Positions 52,542 through 63,452 of a stretch of DNA of 64,000 nt are shown here, piece by piece. The notes beneath the pieces are model-generated. The model saw only the letters and a program-made list of their open reading frames with translations. It had not been told where the DNA came from and did no database searches. The position numbers and the translations under genes were made by a program. Origin of the DNA: Geodermatophilus tzadiensis (GTDB taxonomy: Bacteria > Actinomycetota > Actinomycetes > Mycobacteriales > Geodermatophilaceae); assembly GCF_003002915.1 (NCBI RefSeq), contig NZ_PVTG01000005.1, positions 209,652-273,651 of the forward strand, written 5' to 3'. Position 1 is the stretch's first letter. Each line of letters begins with the position of its first letter.

Positions 52542-54080
52542 TCAGGCCCTCCGGAACATGCCGAGCATGCGGCGGGTCACCGCGAAGCCACCGAAGACGT
52601 TGATGCTGGCGAGCAGCACGGCGAGGAAGGCCAGGACCGTCACCACCGTGCTGACGTGCCCGAGCTGCAGCAGGGCGCCGACCACGATGATCCCGGAGAT
52701 CGCGTTGGTGACGCTCATCAGCGGCGTGTGCAGCGCGTGGTGCACGTGCCCGATGACGTAGAAGCCGACGACGACGGCGAGGGCGAACACGGTCAGGTTG
52801 CCGATCAGCTGGTCGGGGGAGAAGGCCGCGAGCAGGAACAGCAGCGCGGCGGCCAGGCCGACCAGCGCGGCCCGCCGCCCGGGCGCGGGTGCCTTCGCCG
52901 GTGGGGGCAGCGGCGCCGGTGGGGGCGCGGCGGCCACGGGGGCGGCGGAGACCTGCACCGGCGGCGGGGGCCAGAGCTTCTCCCCGGCCCGCGCCACGGT
53001 CATGCCGCGCACGACGACGTCGTCGAGGTCGAGCACCAGCTGCCCGTCCTTGCCCGGGGTGAGCAGCGTGAGCAGGTTGACCAGGTTGGTGGCGAACAGC
53101 TGGCTGGCCTGGGCCGGCAGCCGGGCGGGCAGGTCGGTGTAGCCGATGATCGTCACGCCGTTGGGCGTGGTGACCACCTCGTCGGGCACCGAACCGGCCA
53201 CGTTGCCGCCTTGGGCGGCGGCCATGTCCACCACCACCGAGCCCGGCTTCATGCCGGCCACCATCTCCTCGGTGAGCAGCCGGGGTGCCGGCCGGCCGGG
53301 GATCAGCGCGGTGGTGATGACGACGTCGACGTCGCGGGCCTGCTCGGCGTACATGACGGCGGCCCGGGCGTTGAAGTCCTCGCTGGTGACCGACGCGTAG
53401 CCGGTGCCGCTGCCGGCCTGCTCGCCCTCGTCGGCCGGGACGCCGACGTACTCCCCGCCCAGCGAGCGCACCTGCTCGGCCACCTCGGGGCGGACGTCGG
53501 TGGCCCGCACGATCGCGCCGAGGCTGCTGGCCGCGCCGATCGCGGCCAGCCCCGCGACGCCGGCGCCGGCGACGAACACCTTGGCCGGTGGCACCTTGCC
53601 CGCGGCGGTCACCTGGCCGGTGAAGAACCGGCCGAAGGCGTGCGCGGCCTCCACCACCGCGCGGTAGCCGGCGATGTTGGCCATGGAGCTGAGCACGTCG
53701 AGCGACTGGGCGCGGGAGATGCGGGGGACGGCGTCCATCGCCAGCGCGGTGACCCCGCGGGCGACCAGCGCGTCGAGCAGCTCGGGCGCCAGCGCGGGGG
53801 CGAGCAGGCTGATCAGCACCGCGTCCGGGCGCAGCAGGGCGACCTCGTCGAGGGTGGGGGCGTTGACGTGCAGGACGACGTCGGCACCCCACGCCTGCGC
53901 CGCCGAGCCGATCCGCGCCCCGGCCGCGACGTAGGCCTCGTCGGGGGAGTCCGCGCGGCTGCCGGCGCCGGCCTCGACGAGCACCTCGTGGCCCAGCGCG
54001 CACAGCCGGCCGACGCTGGTGGGTGTCGCGGCGACGCGCGTCTCGTTCCGTCGGGTCTCCGCGGGCACACCGATCAGCAC
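52542..54080 (-). CDS. pntA: NAD(P) transhydrogenase subunit alpha (alpha1 and alpha2 fused)
   Basis: About 512 residues. The N-terminal 370 are the NAD(H)-binding domain I ([17 protein letters not shown] at the start, [20 protein letters not shown] near 170 as the dinucleotide loop, and [18 protein letters not shown]). A Pro/Ala linker follows (about 400-435). The last part has four transmembrane helices ([15 protein letters not shown], then [20 protein letters not shown]) as in PntA2. In many actinobacteria these are two genes; here they are one. The GTG at 54080 is preferred since GGAAGG then has an 8-nt spacing; GTG 54086 is alternative. Confidence 0.94.
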   Translation of the reverse strand: MLIGVPAETRRNETRVAATPTSVGRLCALGHEVLVEAGAGSRADSPDEAYVAAGARIGSAAQAWGADVVLHVNAPTLDEVALLRPDAVLISLLAPALAPELLDALVARGVTALAMDAVPRISRAQSLDVLSSMANIAGYRAVVEAAHAFGRFFTGQVTAAGKVPPAKVFVAGAGVAGLAAIGAASSLGAIVRATDVRPEVAEQVRSLGGEYVGVPADEGEQAGSGTGYASVTSEDFNARAAVMYAEQARDVDVVITTALIPGRPAPRLLTEEMVAGMKPGSVVVDMAAAQGGNVAGSVPDEVVTTPNGVTIIGYTDLPARLPAQASQLFATNLVNLLTLLTPGKDGQLVLDLDDVVVRGMTVARAGEKLWPPPPVQVSAAPVAAAPPPAPLPPPAKAPAPGRRAALVGLAAALLFLLAAFSPDQLIGNLTVFALAVVVGFYVIGHVHHALHTPLMSVTNAISGIIVVGALLQLGHVSTVVTVLAFLAVLLASINVFGGFAVTRRMLGMFRRA

Positions 54081-54264
54081 GCGCACTCCCTTCCAGCTCG
54101 GGGCCGGCGGACTGCGCCGGCGGGGCCTGGCGTGGTGCACCGGGGGAGGCGGGCGGCCCGACCCCGGGGCTGCATCGTGGCAGGCCACCGCGACCGCGCC
54201 GCCCACCGGTACCGGAACGTGACGCGGATCGCACCCCGGTCCGGCTCGGCGCCGCCGGGAACGG

Positions 54265-54299
54265 CCGCGGCCGGCGCCCCGAGGGGACGCCGGCCGCGG
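54265..54299 (-). terminator. Hairpin downstream of the acyl-CoA dehydrogenase gene
   Basis: A 12-bp stem (54265-54276 with 54288-54299) extended by CCCC/GGGG pairs in the loop. It is 12 bp after the minus-strand stop at 54311, and should prevent read-through into pntA. The gap 54081-54264 shows no gene. Confidence 0.8.
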
Positions 54300-54310
54300 T
54301 CGTGCTGGGG

Positions 54311-55462
54311 TCAGCCCGTGTAGGGGGCGCCCAGCGGGTCGACCGTCGGGTAGCTGTCGACCGTCGCGGCGAGCCGGCCGGCGGCCCAGTCGCCGTCGCC
54401 GAGCACGTGGTCGATCGCGGTCAGCCGGCTGGTGTAGTGCCCGACCGAGTACTCCGCGGTGACCCCGATGCCGCCGTGCAGCTGGATGGCCTCCTTGCCG
54501 ATGTGCCGGCCGGCGCGGCTGGTCTGCAGCCGGGCGCGGTCGGCGGCGGCGACGACGTCGCCCCCGCTGTCGGCGACCATGCTCGCCCACAGCGCGGTGC
54601 TGCGGGCCAGCTCCAGGGACACGTACATGTCCGCCGCGCGGAAGGTCAGCGCCTGGAACCGGTTGAGCGTGACGCCGAACTGCTTGCGGGTCTTGAGGTA
54701 CTCCGCGGTGGTCGTCAGCGCGGTGTCCATCGCCCCGACCGCCTCGTTGCCGTAGGCGATGCGGGCCAGCGCCTGCGCCCGCTCGACGTCGGCGCTGCGG
54801 TCGGCGGTCCCGTCCCCGAGCAGCTCGCCGGGGGTGCCGGCGAGGGTGACGTTCGCCGCGCGGGTGCCGTCGTGGGTGCGGTAGCCGGTGCGGCTGAGCC
54901 CCTCGGCGTCGCCCTGCACGAGGAACAGCGCGGTGCCGCCGTCGACGGCCGCGCTGACCACCAGGACGTCGGCGCGGGCGCCGTGCAGCACCGGCTCCTT
55001 GACGCCGGTCAGCCGCCAGGTGCCGCCGTCCTCGGTGGCGGTCACGCCGCGCGCGGTGGTGCTCCACCGGGTGCCGGGCTCGGCGTGCGCGAACGCGAGC
55101 ACGGTCGCGCCCTCGGACAGCGGCCCGAGGACCGCCTGCCGCTGGGCGGCGGTGCCCACGGCCGCGACCAGGCCGCCGGCCAGGACCACGGACTCGACGA
55201 ACGGCTCGGGCGCGATGACCCGGCCCATCTCCTCGGCGACGATGCCGACCTCGATCGGGCCGGCGCCCATGCCGCCGTCCTCCTCGGCGAAGGGCAGGCC
55301 GAGCACGCCCATCTCGGCCAGCCGGGCCCAGGTCTTCTCGTCGAAACCCGGATCGGTGGCGACCGTCCGGCGGCGCACCTCGGGGTCGCCGTAGGCCCGC
55401 TGCAGCAGGCCGCGGACGGCCTCGCGCAGGTCGTTCTGCTCGCTGTCGTACTGGAAGTCCAC
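54311..55462 (-). CDS. fadE: Acyl-CoA dehydrogenase (second of a pair)
   Basis: A 383-residue flavoprotein with the acyl-CoA dehydrogenase fold: an N-terminal helical domain ([20 protein letters not shown]), a middle beta domain, and a C-terminal bundle with [20 protein letters not shown] and [18 protein letters not shown]. Together with the upstream gene it looks like the alpha/beta heteromeric FadE pairs known in actinobacterial steroid and fatty-acid degradation. GTG 55462 lies 8 bp after the upstream stop, so translation is coupled. Substrate unknown. Confidence 0.9.
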   Translation of the reverse strand: MDFQYDSEQNDLREAVRGLLQRAYGDPEVRRRTVATDPGFDEKTWARLAEMGVLGLPFAEEDGGMGAGPIEVGIVAEEMGRVIAPEPFVESVVLAGGLVAAVGTAAQRQAVLGPLSEGATVLAFAHAEPGTRWSTTARGVTATEDGGTWRLTGVKEPVLHGARADVLVVSAAVDGGTALFLVQGDAEGLSRTGYRTHDGTRAANVTLAGTPGELLGDGTADRSADVERAQALARIAYGNEAVGAMDTALTTTAEYLKTRKQFGVTLNRFQALTFRAADMYVSLELARSTALWASMVADSGGDVVAAADRARLQTSRAGRHIGKEAIQLHGGIGVTAEYSVGHYTSRLTAIDHVLGDGDWAAGRLAATVDSYPTVDPLGAPYTG

Positions 55463-55470
55463 GGGTTACC

Positions 55471-56646
<1,176 letters not shown>

Positions 56647-56709
56647 GGGACCTCTCTCCTGACGGCAGCGGTGCCGTCTCGACGTGTGCCCCCGACGATC
56701 CCACACCGG

Positions 56710-56723
56710 TTACCGGTCAGTAA
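56710..56723. promoter_or_regulatory. TTAC...GTAA palindrome upstream of the fadE pair
   Basis: TTACCGGTCAGTAA, 64 bp upstream of the fadE start and 30 bp before the divergent MFS start. Palindromes of this kind are typical TetR-family operators in acyl-CoA degradation operons. No regulator gene is adjacent. Confidence 0.45.
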
Positions 56724-56753
56724 GCACGCCTCTCCGGCCGCCGGCGGCAGGAT

Positions 56754-58016
56754 GTGCCGCCGGGCCGGTCCAGGTCCCGGTCCAGGTCCCGGTCCCGACA
56801 GGAGGTGGTCCCCGCGTCCGGCCCCGACCCCGGCCCGGTCGCCGCACCGCCGGGCACCCGGCTGCTGCTGGCCGCCGTCCTGCTCGCCGCGCTCAACCTG
56901 CGCGGGGCCATCGCCGCGGTGGGGCCGGTGCTGGGCGACGTCCGGGCCGACCTGGACCTGTCCGCGGCCACCGCCGGGCTGCTGACGACCCTGCCGGTGC
57001 TCTGCTTCGCGCTGCTCGCCCCGGCCTGTGCCGCGGCCGGCCGCCGGGTCGGCCCCGGGCCGGCCGTGCTGGCCTCGCTGGTCCTCCTGGCCGCGGCGCA
57101 GGTGCTGCGCGTCCTCGACGGCGCCCCGGTGCTGCTGGCCGGGACGTTCCTGGCCGGCGCCGGCATGACGGTGGGCAACGTGCTGCTGCCGTCGGTGGTC
57201 AAGGCCGGCTTCGGACGGCGGGCGGGCCCGGTCACCGGCCTCTACACCGCGGCGCTGGTGGCCGGGGCCGCGGCGACGGCCGCCCTCACCGCCCCGCTGG
57301 CCGGCGTCCTGGGCTGGCGCGGTGCCCTGGCGGCCGAGGGGGCGCTGGCCGTCCTGGCCGCCGCCGTCTGGGCCGTGGCCGCCCGGCGGGCCGGGGCCCT
57401 CGCGGCCGCGGCGGTCCCCGGTGCCCGCCCGGCCGGGACCGGCCCCCGCCTGTGGCGGTCGCCGGTGGCCTGGGCGGTGACCGCCGTGCAGGCGCTGCAC
57501 TCGACGCTGTACTTCTCGCTGACCGCGTGGCTGCCCACGCTGCTGGCCGACCGCGCCGGCACCGACCTGGCCGCCGGCTCCCTGGCCGCCTCCGTCTACC
57601 AGGCCTCCGGGATCGCGGGGAGCCTGCTGGTGCCCGCCGTCCTGGCCCGCCGGCCGGGGCAGACCGGGCTGGCCCTCGGCGTCGCCGGGCTGTGGGTCGT
57701 GCCGGTGGCCGGGCTGCTCCTCCTGCCCGTGGCGTGGCCGGCGTGGGCCGTGGTCGCCGGGCTGGCGCAGGGCGCGGGCATCGCCCTGGCGGTCACCCTG
57801 GTGGTGCTGCGCGCCGCCGACGCGGAGGTCGCCGGCCGGCTGTCGGGCATGAGCCAGCTGGTGGGCTACTCCGTCGGTGCCGCGGGGCCGGTGGCCGTCG
57901 GCGCGCTGTCCGGGCTCACCGGCGGCTGGACGGCGCCGCTGCTGCTCCTGGCCGCCGTGACGCTCGGTCTGGCGCTGGCCGGGGCAGTGGCGGCACGGCC
58001 GGTGCGGATCGGCTGA
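56754..58016 (+). CDS. MFS transporter, CynX/NimT-like
   Basis: A 420-residue permease with 12 hydrophobic helices from residue 35. LNLRGAIAAVGPVLGDVRAD near 47 is typical of the cyanate/nitroimidazole (CynX/NimT) group. The first 35 residues include an Arg-Ser run (RSRSRSRSR) that stems from a 12-bp DNA repeat, so the true start may be GTG 56805, which lacks a well-spaced ribosome site. It overlaps the convergent gene at 57916 by 101 bp. Substrate unknown. Confidence 0.84.
   Translation: MPPGRSRSRSRSRSRQEVVPASGPDPGPVAAPPGTRLLLAAVLLAALNLRGAIAAVGPVLGDVRADLDLSAATAGLLTTLPVLCFALLAPACAAAGRRVGPGPAVLASLVLLAAAQVLRVLDGAPVLLAGTFLAGAGMTVGNVLLPSVVKAGFGRRAGPVTGLYTAALVAGAAATAALTAPLAGVLGWRGALAAEGALAVLAAAVWAVAARRAGALAAAAVPGARPAGTGPRLWRSPVAWAVTAVQALHSTLYFSLTAWLPTLLADRAGTDLAAGSLAASVYQASGIAGSLLVPAVLARRPGQTGLALGVAGLWVVPVAGLLLLPVAWPAWAVVAGLAQGAGIALAVTLVVLRAADAEVAGRLSGMSQLVGYSVGAAGPVAVGALSGLTGGWTAPLLLLAAVTLGLALAGAVAARPVRIG
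56765..56796 (+). repeat. 12-bp tandem repeat at the MFS 5' end
   Basis: CCGGTCCAGGTC twice (56765-56776, 56777-56788) plus a partial third copy. If translated it gives the alternating Arg-Ser run. Confidence 0.9.
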
Positions 58017-59109
58017 CCGGCGTGCGGGGCAGCTCGACGACGTCGGCCAGCACGCCGCCGTCGGCGGTCAGCCGCCCCGGCGCCGGGCTGTCGTAGACGA
58101 CGAGCAGCCGGCCGTCGGCGGGCGGGCCCAGCAGGCCGATGCCCTCGGCGTGGTCGTCGCCGTCGCCGTAGGGGAGGACCAGCTCGCGGGTGAGCAGGTC
58201 GCCGCGGACGACGGTCGGCTCCTCCACCGCGCACGCGCCGTGCCACCGGTAGACGTGCACCGGCCCGTCGAGGTCCATGGTCGGGCCGGCGAGCACGAGC
58301 AGGTCCTCGCCCTGCGGGCACAGGTCGCGCACCCCGAGTCCGGCCATCCGCAGCACGTGCTTGCGGTAGCGGCACCCGTCGGGGAAGCGGCGCAGGCGCA
58401 ACCGGGTGGGGTCGTGGGCGTCGACCTCGGGGCGCAGCTCGAGCACCACCGCCCAGCCGCGCAGCACCGGGCCGCGCAGGCCGAGGTAGACGCGGTCGCC
58501 GGAGACGGCGATGCCCTCCACGTCGAGGCCGTTGTCCTTGCCGGGGATGGGCAGGAACGGCGCCAGGTGCTCGTCGTCGGCGAGCAGGTCGCGCAGGTCC
58601 TTGCCGCGCGTGCCGAAGACGGCCGCGCGGTGCGTGCCGTCGTCCGCCACCAGGGTGGGCAGCCCGTCGACGTCGACCACCGGGATGCGCACCAGCACCT
58701 GCCGGCGCGGCTGGCCGGTGACCCGCGCCAGCCGGCGCAGCGCCCGCTCGCCGTCGTGCTCGTCGCGGATCCGGCGACGCCGCAGGCTGTGCGAGCCGAC
58801 CGCCCAGAGCGCGTCGCCGGCGCGGGCGAGGCCCTCGATGTCGGCCTCCTCCTCGACGCCGGGGCCGGTGCCGCCGGGCAGGGGGACGAGGTCGGCCAGG
58901 GAGGAGCTGGTCTGGTCGCCGTAGCGGGTGGGGGCGGCCGGGTCGTCGGCGACGAGCCGCTCGATGGTGGCGGTCTCGTCGCCGGCCACCCACAGCACCG
59001 GGCCGTCGCTGCGCACCGCGGAGAGGTTGGTGTGGGTGGCACTCCGCCGAGCGGCGCTGCCGAAGCGGAGGGTCACCGTGCGGGTCGGCGTTGCCGTGCG
59101 GGTCGTCAC
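57916..59109 (-). CDS. DUF3616 family protein
   Basis: A 397-residue protein. Family features are [20 protein letters not shown] near the N-terminus, [30 protein letters not shown] near 95, [20 protein letters not shown] near 190, and [11 protein letters not shown] near 330: beta-propeller-like strands ending in conserved Gly/Asp. Function of the family is unknown. GTG 59109 was chosen because homology begins soon after; an ATG at 59151 would add 14 residues. The last 33 codons overlap the MFS gene on the other strand. Confidence 0.8.
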   Translation of the reverse strand: MTTRTATPTRTVTLRFGSAARRSATHTNLSAVRSDGPVLWVAGDETATIERLVADDPAAPTRYGDQTSSSLADLVPLPGGTGPGVEEEADIEGLARAGDALWAVGSHSLRRRRIRDEHDGERALRRLARVTGQPRRQVLVRIPVVDVDGLPTLVADDGTHRAAVFGTRGKDLRDLLADDEHLAPFLPIPGKDNGLDVEGIAVSGDRVYLGLRGPVLRGWAVVLELRPEVDAHDPTRLRLRRFPDGCRYRKHVLRMAGLGVRDLCPQGEDLLVLAGPTMDLDGPVHVYRWHGACAVEEPTVVRGDLLTRELVLPYGDGDDHAEGIGLLGPPADGRLLVVYDSPAPGRLTADGGVLADVVELPRTPVSRSAPAVPPLPRPAPDRASRRPGAAAAPSSRR

Positions 59110-59172
59110 GGGCGGGCACTGTGGCACGGCCGGCGCCGGGCCGGGAGGCATCCGTGCGTCGTACCGTGCGGT

Positions 59173-59565
59173 ATGGACCTCGTCTGCCCCAAGTGCCAGG
59201 GCGTCATGCGCACCTACGAGCGCAACGGCGTGCACGTCGACCAGTGCACCGAGTGCCGGGGCATCTTCCTCGACCGCGGGGAGCTCGAGCGGCTGATCGA
59301 CGCGGAGAACTCGTGGCACGGCGCGCCGTCGCGCCCCCAGCCGCAGCACCAGCAGCACGGCACCCCGCCGCAGCACCAGCAGCACGGGCAGCCCGCCTAC
59401 GGCCAGTCGCACGCCGCGCAGTACCCGGCCGCCGGCGGTGCGGGGCTGGGCGCGGTGGTCAACGAGGTGCTCGGCGCGGTGCGCGGCAGCGGCCACGGCT
59501 CCTCGCACGGCTCCTCCGGGCACAGGAAGCGCAAGGAGTCCTTCCTCTCCGACCTGTTCGGGTGA
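59173..59565 (+). CDS. TFIIB-type zinc-finger protein
   Basis: A 130-residue protein. The N-terminal 45 residues are a zf-TFIIB domain: CPKCQGVM at 5-12 and [17 protein letters not shown] near 25, giving four Cys ligands. A Gln/His/Gly-rich low-complexity middle ([18 protein letters not shown]) follows, and a basic end ([14 protein letters not shown]). Often called transcription factor, but no DNA-binding proof exists. ATG 59173. The stop (TGA 59563-59565) overlaps a GTG that opens the next frame. Confidence 0.86.
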   Translation: MDLVCPKCQGVMRTYERNGVHVDQCTECRGIFLDRGELERLIDAENSWHGAPSRPQPQHQQHGTPPQHQQHGQPAYGQSHAAQYPAAGGAGLGAVVNEVLGAVRGSGHGSSHGSSGHRKRKESFLSDLFG

Positions 59566-60554
59566 GGGACCCGGCTGCTCCCCACCGCTCGCACGCGCGC
59601 GGCGGGCCCCTGCAGCCGGGCCGTGCCGGCACGTCACCTGCGGCGCGGGAGCTGGTCGTGCTCGGCACCGCCAGCCAGGTGCCCACCCGCACCCGCAACC
59701 ACAACGGCTACCTGCTGCGCTGGGACGGCCGCGGCTTCCTCTTCGACCCCGGCGAGGGCACCCAGCGGCAGATGCTGCTGGCCGGCGTCCCCAGCAGCGC
59801 CGTCCACCGGGTGTTCGTCAGCCACTTCCACGGCGACCACTGCCTGGGCCTGCCCGGGGTGCTGCAGCGGATGTCGCTCGACGGCGTCGCGCACCCCGTG
59901 GTCACCCACTACCCGGCGTCGGGGCAGGAGTTCTACGACCGGCTGCGGCACGCGAGCGTCTTCGCCGACCGCGCCGACGTCCGGGCCGCGCCGGTGACCG
60001 GGGAGGGGGTGCTCGCCGAGGACCCGGTGGGCACCTGGGAGGCCCGCCGGCTCGAGCACCCGGTCGAGTCCTTCGGCTACCGGCTGGTGGAGCCCGGCGG
60101 GCGGCGGATGCTGCCCGACCGGCTGGCCGCGGCCGGCGTCGCCGGGCCCGACGTCGGCCGGCTGCAGCGCGACGGCGTGCTGCGGGGAGGGGAGCGGACG
60201 GTGCGGCTCGAGGACGTGAGCGAGCCGCGGCCCGGCCAGCGGTTCGCCTTCGTCATGGACACCCGCCTGTGCGACGGCGTCCCGGCGCTGGCCGAGGGCG
60301 CCGACCTGCTGGTGGTCGAGGCGACGTTCCTCGCCGAGGACGCCGCCCTGGCCGAGCGCCACGGCCACCTGACCGCCCGGCAGGCCGCGCGGGTGGCCGC
60401 CGAGTGCGGGGTGCGGCGGCTGGTGCTCAGCCACTTCTCCCAGCGCTATCGCGACCCGCGCCGCCTCGAGGACGAGGCCCGTGCCGAGTACGACGGCGAC
60501 CTCGTCGTCGCCGCGGACCTGCAGCGGGTTCCGGTGCCCGCCCGCCGGGGGTAG
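59562..60554 (+). CDS. rnz: Ribonuclease Z family metallo-beta-lactamase-fold nuclease (start uncertain)
   Basis: tRNA 3'-end processing-type MBL nuclease. [20 protein letters not shown] opens the fold, GEGTQRQ near 65 and the metal motif [13 protein letters not shown] near 87 follow; later [12 protein letters not shown], a His in RHGHLT and the final SHFSQRYRD give the rest of the dizinc site. No ATG lies near the start of the fold. GTG 59562 overlaps the zinc-finger stop (GTGA) but would translate a copy of the structured repeat as about 30 odd residues; GTG 59658, with GGGAG upstream, would cut the first strand. A non-standard start (CTG 59652) is also possible. Confidence 0.85.
   Translation: MRDPAAPHRSHARGGPLQPGRAGTSPAARELVVLGTASQVPTRTRNHNGYLLRWDGRGFLFDPGEGTQRQMLLAGVPSSAVHRVFVSHFHGDHCLGLPGVLQRMSLDGVAHPVVTHYPASGQEFYDRLRHASVFADRADVRAAPVTGEGVLAEDPVGTWEARRLEHPVESFGYRLVEPGGRRMLPDRLAAAGVAGPDVGRLQRDGVLRGGERTVRLEDVSEPRPGQRFAFVMDTRLCDGVPALAEGADLLVVEATFLAEDAALAERHGHLTARQAARVAAECGVRRLVLSHFSQRYRDPRRLEDEARAEYDGDLVVAADLQRVPVPARRG
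59567..59638 (+). repeat. Structured 3' element, copy D
   Basis: GGACCCGGCTGC (59567-59578) pairs with GCAGCCGGGCC (59612-59622). The core is CCCCACCGCTCGCACGCG, the tail GTGCCGGCACGTCACC (59623-59638). It begins 1 nt after the zinc-finger stop and lies in the RNase Z upstream region. Confidence 0.85.
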
Positions 60555-60563
60555 GCGGGGAGG

Positions 60564-61412
60564 GTGTTCGACAGCCTGGGATTCGAGCCCGACTGGTTCG
60601 GCCTGCTGGGCCGGGAGGTGCTGCGGGAGCGGCGCGCCGCGCTCATCGCCGAGGCCTGCGCGTGGAGCGTGGGCCTGTCCGACCGGCCGCACCACCTGCG
60701 GCTGCGCGGCCGGCTGGTGGCCACCGGCTCCACCATCGGCGACCGCGCCGCCACCGGCCAGGCGCTGTCGGGGGAGGAGGACGGCCGGCTCGAGCTCGGC
60801 GACGCCCGCCCCGGCAGCTTCCAGGACGCGCTCAACGCCGTGGACGCCGACGGCACCGTCTTCGCCGACCGGTTCGACCGCGAGGTGATCGAGCCGTTCG
60901 TGCACGAGACCTGCGTGCTCGCCGCCGACCGCGCCCGCCGCACCCGCCCCGGGCAGTGGGCCGAGCTGCTCGACGACCTCGGCGAGGACGGGGCGCAGCT
61001 CGGTGACGTCGTCCGCGCGGGGGAGTGGGAGCAGCCGCTGCGCACCGACGCCGAGCACCTCGTGCTGGCCGCGCTGGGCACCGCGCCGCTGCTGGAGGTG
61101 GAGGCCGAGGGGTTGCCGCTGTCACTGGTGCGCGCCGCGGAGGCCACCGCCCGCGCCGCCGCCCCCCTCCCCGCGCCCGAGCCCGAGGACCTCGCCGGCG
61201 CGCTGTTCCTGGCGCTGGCCGCCGTCCGGGAGGCCGGCCTGCCCGCGCCGGTGCCGGCGGACGACGCCCCCCGGCTGCTCGACGCGCTGGCCGGGCAGGG
61301 CCTCGAGCCCGACGAGGTCACCGGCGTGCTGGCGCACCTGGACCTCGCGCCGGGCACCGCCGACCGCGTCGCCGTGCTGCTGGCGGACGGTCAGAAGGGG
61401 AGGCCGGTGTAG
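60564..61412 (+). CDS. Hypothetical protein
   Basis: A 282-residue soluble protein without recognised domains. It is rich in Ala, Leu and acidic residues. There is an amphipathic N-terminus (FDSLGFEPDWFGLLGREVL) and a helical C-terminal half (PEDLAGALFLALAAVREAGL, then GQGLEPDEVTGVLAHL). GTG 60564, 9 bp after rnz, so it may be in the same operon. It overlaps the 3' end of pobA by 22 bp. Function unknown. Confidence 0.7.
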   Translation: MFDSLGFEPDWFGLLGREVLRERRAALIAEACAWSVGLSDRPHHLRLRGRLVATGSTIGDRAATGQALSGEEDGRLELGDARPGSFQDALNAVDADGTVFADRFDREVIEPFVHETCVLAADRARRTRPGQWAELLDDLGEDGAQLGDVVRAGEWEQPLRTDAEHLVLAALGTAPLLEVEAEGLPLSLVRAAEATARAAAPLPAPEPEDLAGALFLALAAVREAGLPAPVPADDAPRLLDALAGQGLEPDEVTGVLAHLDLAPGTADRVAVLLADGQKGRPV

Positions 61413-62557
61413 TTCTCGGCGAGCTCGCGGGCCGCGGCCTCCGACGAGCAGACCCGGCGCAGCTGGGAGAGCTGCAGCTGGGCGTCGAAGGGGTCGCCGG
61501 TGGTGTGCAGCATCGAGGTCATCCACCAGGAGAAGTGGGTGGCCCGCCACACCCGGGCCAGCGCGGTGTCGGAGTAGGCGTCGGCGAGGTCGGACTCCTT
61601 GTCCTGCAGCAGCCGCACCAGCGCCCGGGAGAGCAGGACGACGTCGGCCACGGCGAGGTTGAGGCCCTTGGCGCCGGTGGGCGGCACGATGTGCGCGGCG
61701 TCGCCGGCGAGGAACAGCCGGCCGCGGCGCATCGGCGCGCTGACGAACGAGCGCATCGGCAGGATCGACTTCTCGGTGATCGCCCCCGTGCTGATCTCCC
61801 AGCCGTCGAGCGCGAACCGGGTCGCCAGTCCCTCCCAGATCCGGTCGTCGGACCAGTCCTCGATCCGCTCCGACGGGTCGACCTGCAGGTACAGCCGCGA
61901 CACCGACGGCGAGCGCATCGAGTAGAGGGCGAACCCGTCGGGGTGCCAGGCGTAGATCAGCTCGTCGGTGGCCGGGGCGGCGTCGGCCAGGATCCCGAGC
62001 CACGCGTAGGGGTAGGTGCGCTCCCACAGCTGCTGGCCGGTGCCCTCGGCGACGACGGCCCGCGAGGGGCCGTGGAAGCCGTCGGTGCCGGCGACGACGT
62101 CGCACTCGAGCACCTGGGCGGTGCCGTCGGCGTCGGTGAACCGGATGCGCGGGCTGTCGCTGTCGACGTCCTCGATCGCCACGTCGGAGACGTCGAACAG
62201 CAGCGGCGGGCCGCCGGCGAGCTGGGCGGCGACGAGGTCCTTGACCACCTCGGTCTGGCCGTAGACCCACACCCGGCGGCCGCACAGCTCGGGGAAGTCG
62301 AGCTGGTGGCGCACGCCCGGGTACTGCAGGTACACGCCGCGGTGCTCGAGCCCCTCGCGGTGCAGCCGCTCGCCCATGCCGGCCTCGGTCAGCACGTCGA
62401 CGGTGTTCTGCTCGAGGATGCCGGCGCGGATGCGGGCCTCGACGTACTCGCGGGACCGGTTCTCCAGCACCACCGAGTCGATGCCCCGCAGGGCCAGCAG
62501 CCGCGAGAGCAGCAGGCCCGCCGGGCCGGCGCCGATGATCCCCACCTGGGTGCGCAT
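61391..62557 (-). CDS. pobA: 4-hydroxybenzoate 3-monooxygenase
   Basis: Flavin monooxygenase turning 4-hydroxybenzoate to protocatechuate with NAD(P)H and O2. 388 residues, normal for PobA. GAGPAGLLLSRLLALRGIDS is the FAD dinucleotide loop; the R and Y in REYVEARIRAGILEQNTVD match the PobA substrate/flavin region; GDAAHIVPPTGAKGLNLAVA is the second FAD motif. ATG 62557. Divergent-group regulation is likely by the IclR gene upstream on the same strand (51 bp away); the product is the substrate of the dioxygenase starting at 63453. Confidence 0.95.
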   Translation of the reverse strand: MRTQVGIIGAGPAGLLLSRLLALRGIDSVVLENRSREYVEARIRAGILEQNTVDVLTEAGMGERLHREGLEHRGVYLQYPGVRHQLDFPELCGRRVWVYGQTEVVKDLVAAQLAGGPPLLFDVSDVAIEDVDSDSPRIRFTDADGTAQVLECDVVAGTDGFHGPSRAVVAEGTGQQLWERTYPYAWLGILADAAPATDELIYAWHPDGFALYSMRSPSVSRLYLQVDPSERIEDWSDDRIWEGLATRFALDGWEISTGAITEKSILPMRSFVSAPMRRGRLFLAGDAAHIVPPTGAKGLNLAVADVVLLSRALVRLLQDKESDLADAYSDTALARVWRATHFSWWMTSMLHTTGDPFDAQLQLSQLRRVCSSEAAARELAENYTGLPF

Positions 62558-62608
62558 GCCGCCGAGTGTGACCCCGGGTACGCCGAGCCGGACACCGCGG
62601 GCTCCCGC

Positions 62609-63385
62609 TCAGCGGAAGGGCTCGGTGCGGGCCAGCGCCCGGCCGATGCCGCGGGCGGCCACCTCCAGCACCGGCGCCAGCCGCGCGAGGTCACGCCGGT
62701 GACTGGGGACGACGATGCCCAGCGCCGCGGCCACCACCGGCCCGCCGGCCCGCTCCACCCGCACCGGGACGGCGACCGACGCGGTGCCCAGCGACATCTC
62801 CTCGGCGGTGCGCGCCCAGCCGCGGCGGCGGATCTCGGCCAGTTCGCGGGAGAGCAGTGCCGGGTCGACGACGGTGTGCCGGGTGGCCCGCTCCGGCGCG
62901 GCGAGCACCTGGGCGACCACCTCGTCGGGCGCCGCCGCCAGCAGCACCTTGCCCACGCCGGTGGCGTGCAGCGGCAGCCGGCTGCCCACCTGGCTGACCA
63001 CCGGCACCGACTCGCGGCCGGAGATCCGCTCGACGTAGAGCGCGTGCGCCCCCTCCCGGACGGCCAGGTGCACCGTGTCGCGGGTCGCGGTGTGCACGTC
63101 GAGCAGGAAGGGCGCGGCCAGCTGGCGCAGCTCGAGCTGCACGGGGGCGAGCAGGCCGAGGTCCCAGAGCCTCCGGCCGATCTCGTAGCGGCCGTCGGCC
63201 CGCCGGGACAGCGCGCCCCAGGCGGTCAGCTCGGCGAGCAGCCGGTGGGCGGTGGTCAGCGGGGTGCCGGAACGCTCGGCGATCTCGGTGAGGGTCAGCC
63301 GGGGCGAGCTCGCGTCGAAGGCCCCGAGGACGGCCAGCGCACGCGAGGTCACCGAGCGCCCGGCGCCGGCGCTGCCTCCGGCCAC
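62609..63385 (-). CDS. IclR-family regulator of aromatic catabolism (PcaR/PobR-like)
   Basis: A 258-residue IclR regulator. The N-terminal winged helix (residues 10-72: SRALAVLGAFDASSPRLTLT then EIAERSGTPLTTAHRLLAEL) is followed by the effector domain (VHLAVREGAHALYVERI, VGSRLPLHATGVGKVLLAAA, then the usual SLGTASVAVPV). The place between pobA and pcaH, transcribed away from pcaH, makes it the likely activator or repressor of the protocatechuate genes. GTG 63385. A TTCC...GGAA palindrome (63394-63408) in the 67-bp gap to pcaH is a candidate binding site. Confidence 0.92.
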   Translation of the reverse strand: MAGGSAGAGRSVTSRALAVLGAFDASSPRLTLTEIAERSGTPLTTAHRLLAELTAWGALSRRADGRYEIGRRLWDLGLLAPVQLELRQLAAPFLLDVHTATRDTVHLAVREGAHALYVERISGRESVPVVSQVGSRLPLHATGVGKVLLAAAPDEVVAQVLAAPERATRHTVVDPALLSRELAEIRRRGWARTAEEMSLGTASVAVPVRVERAGGPVVAAALGIVVPSHRRDLARLAPVLEVAARGIGRALARTEPFR

Positions 63386-63452
63386 GGCGGTCCTTCCTCT
63401 GGACGGAAAGCGGAGCTTGGGGCGTCAGTGTGCCGCACGTACGGTCCCGGAC

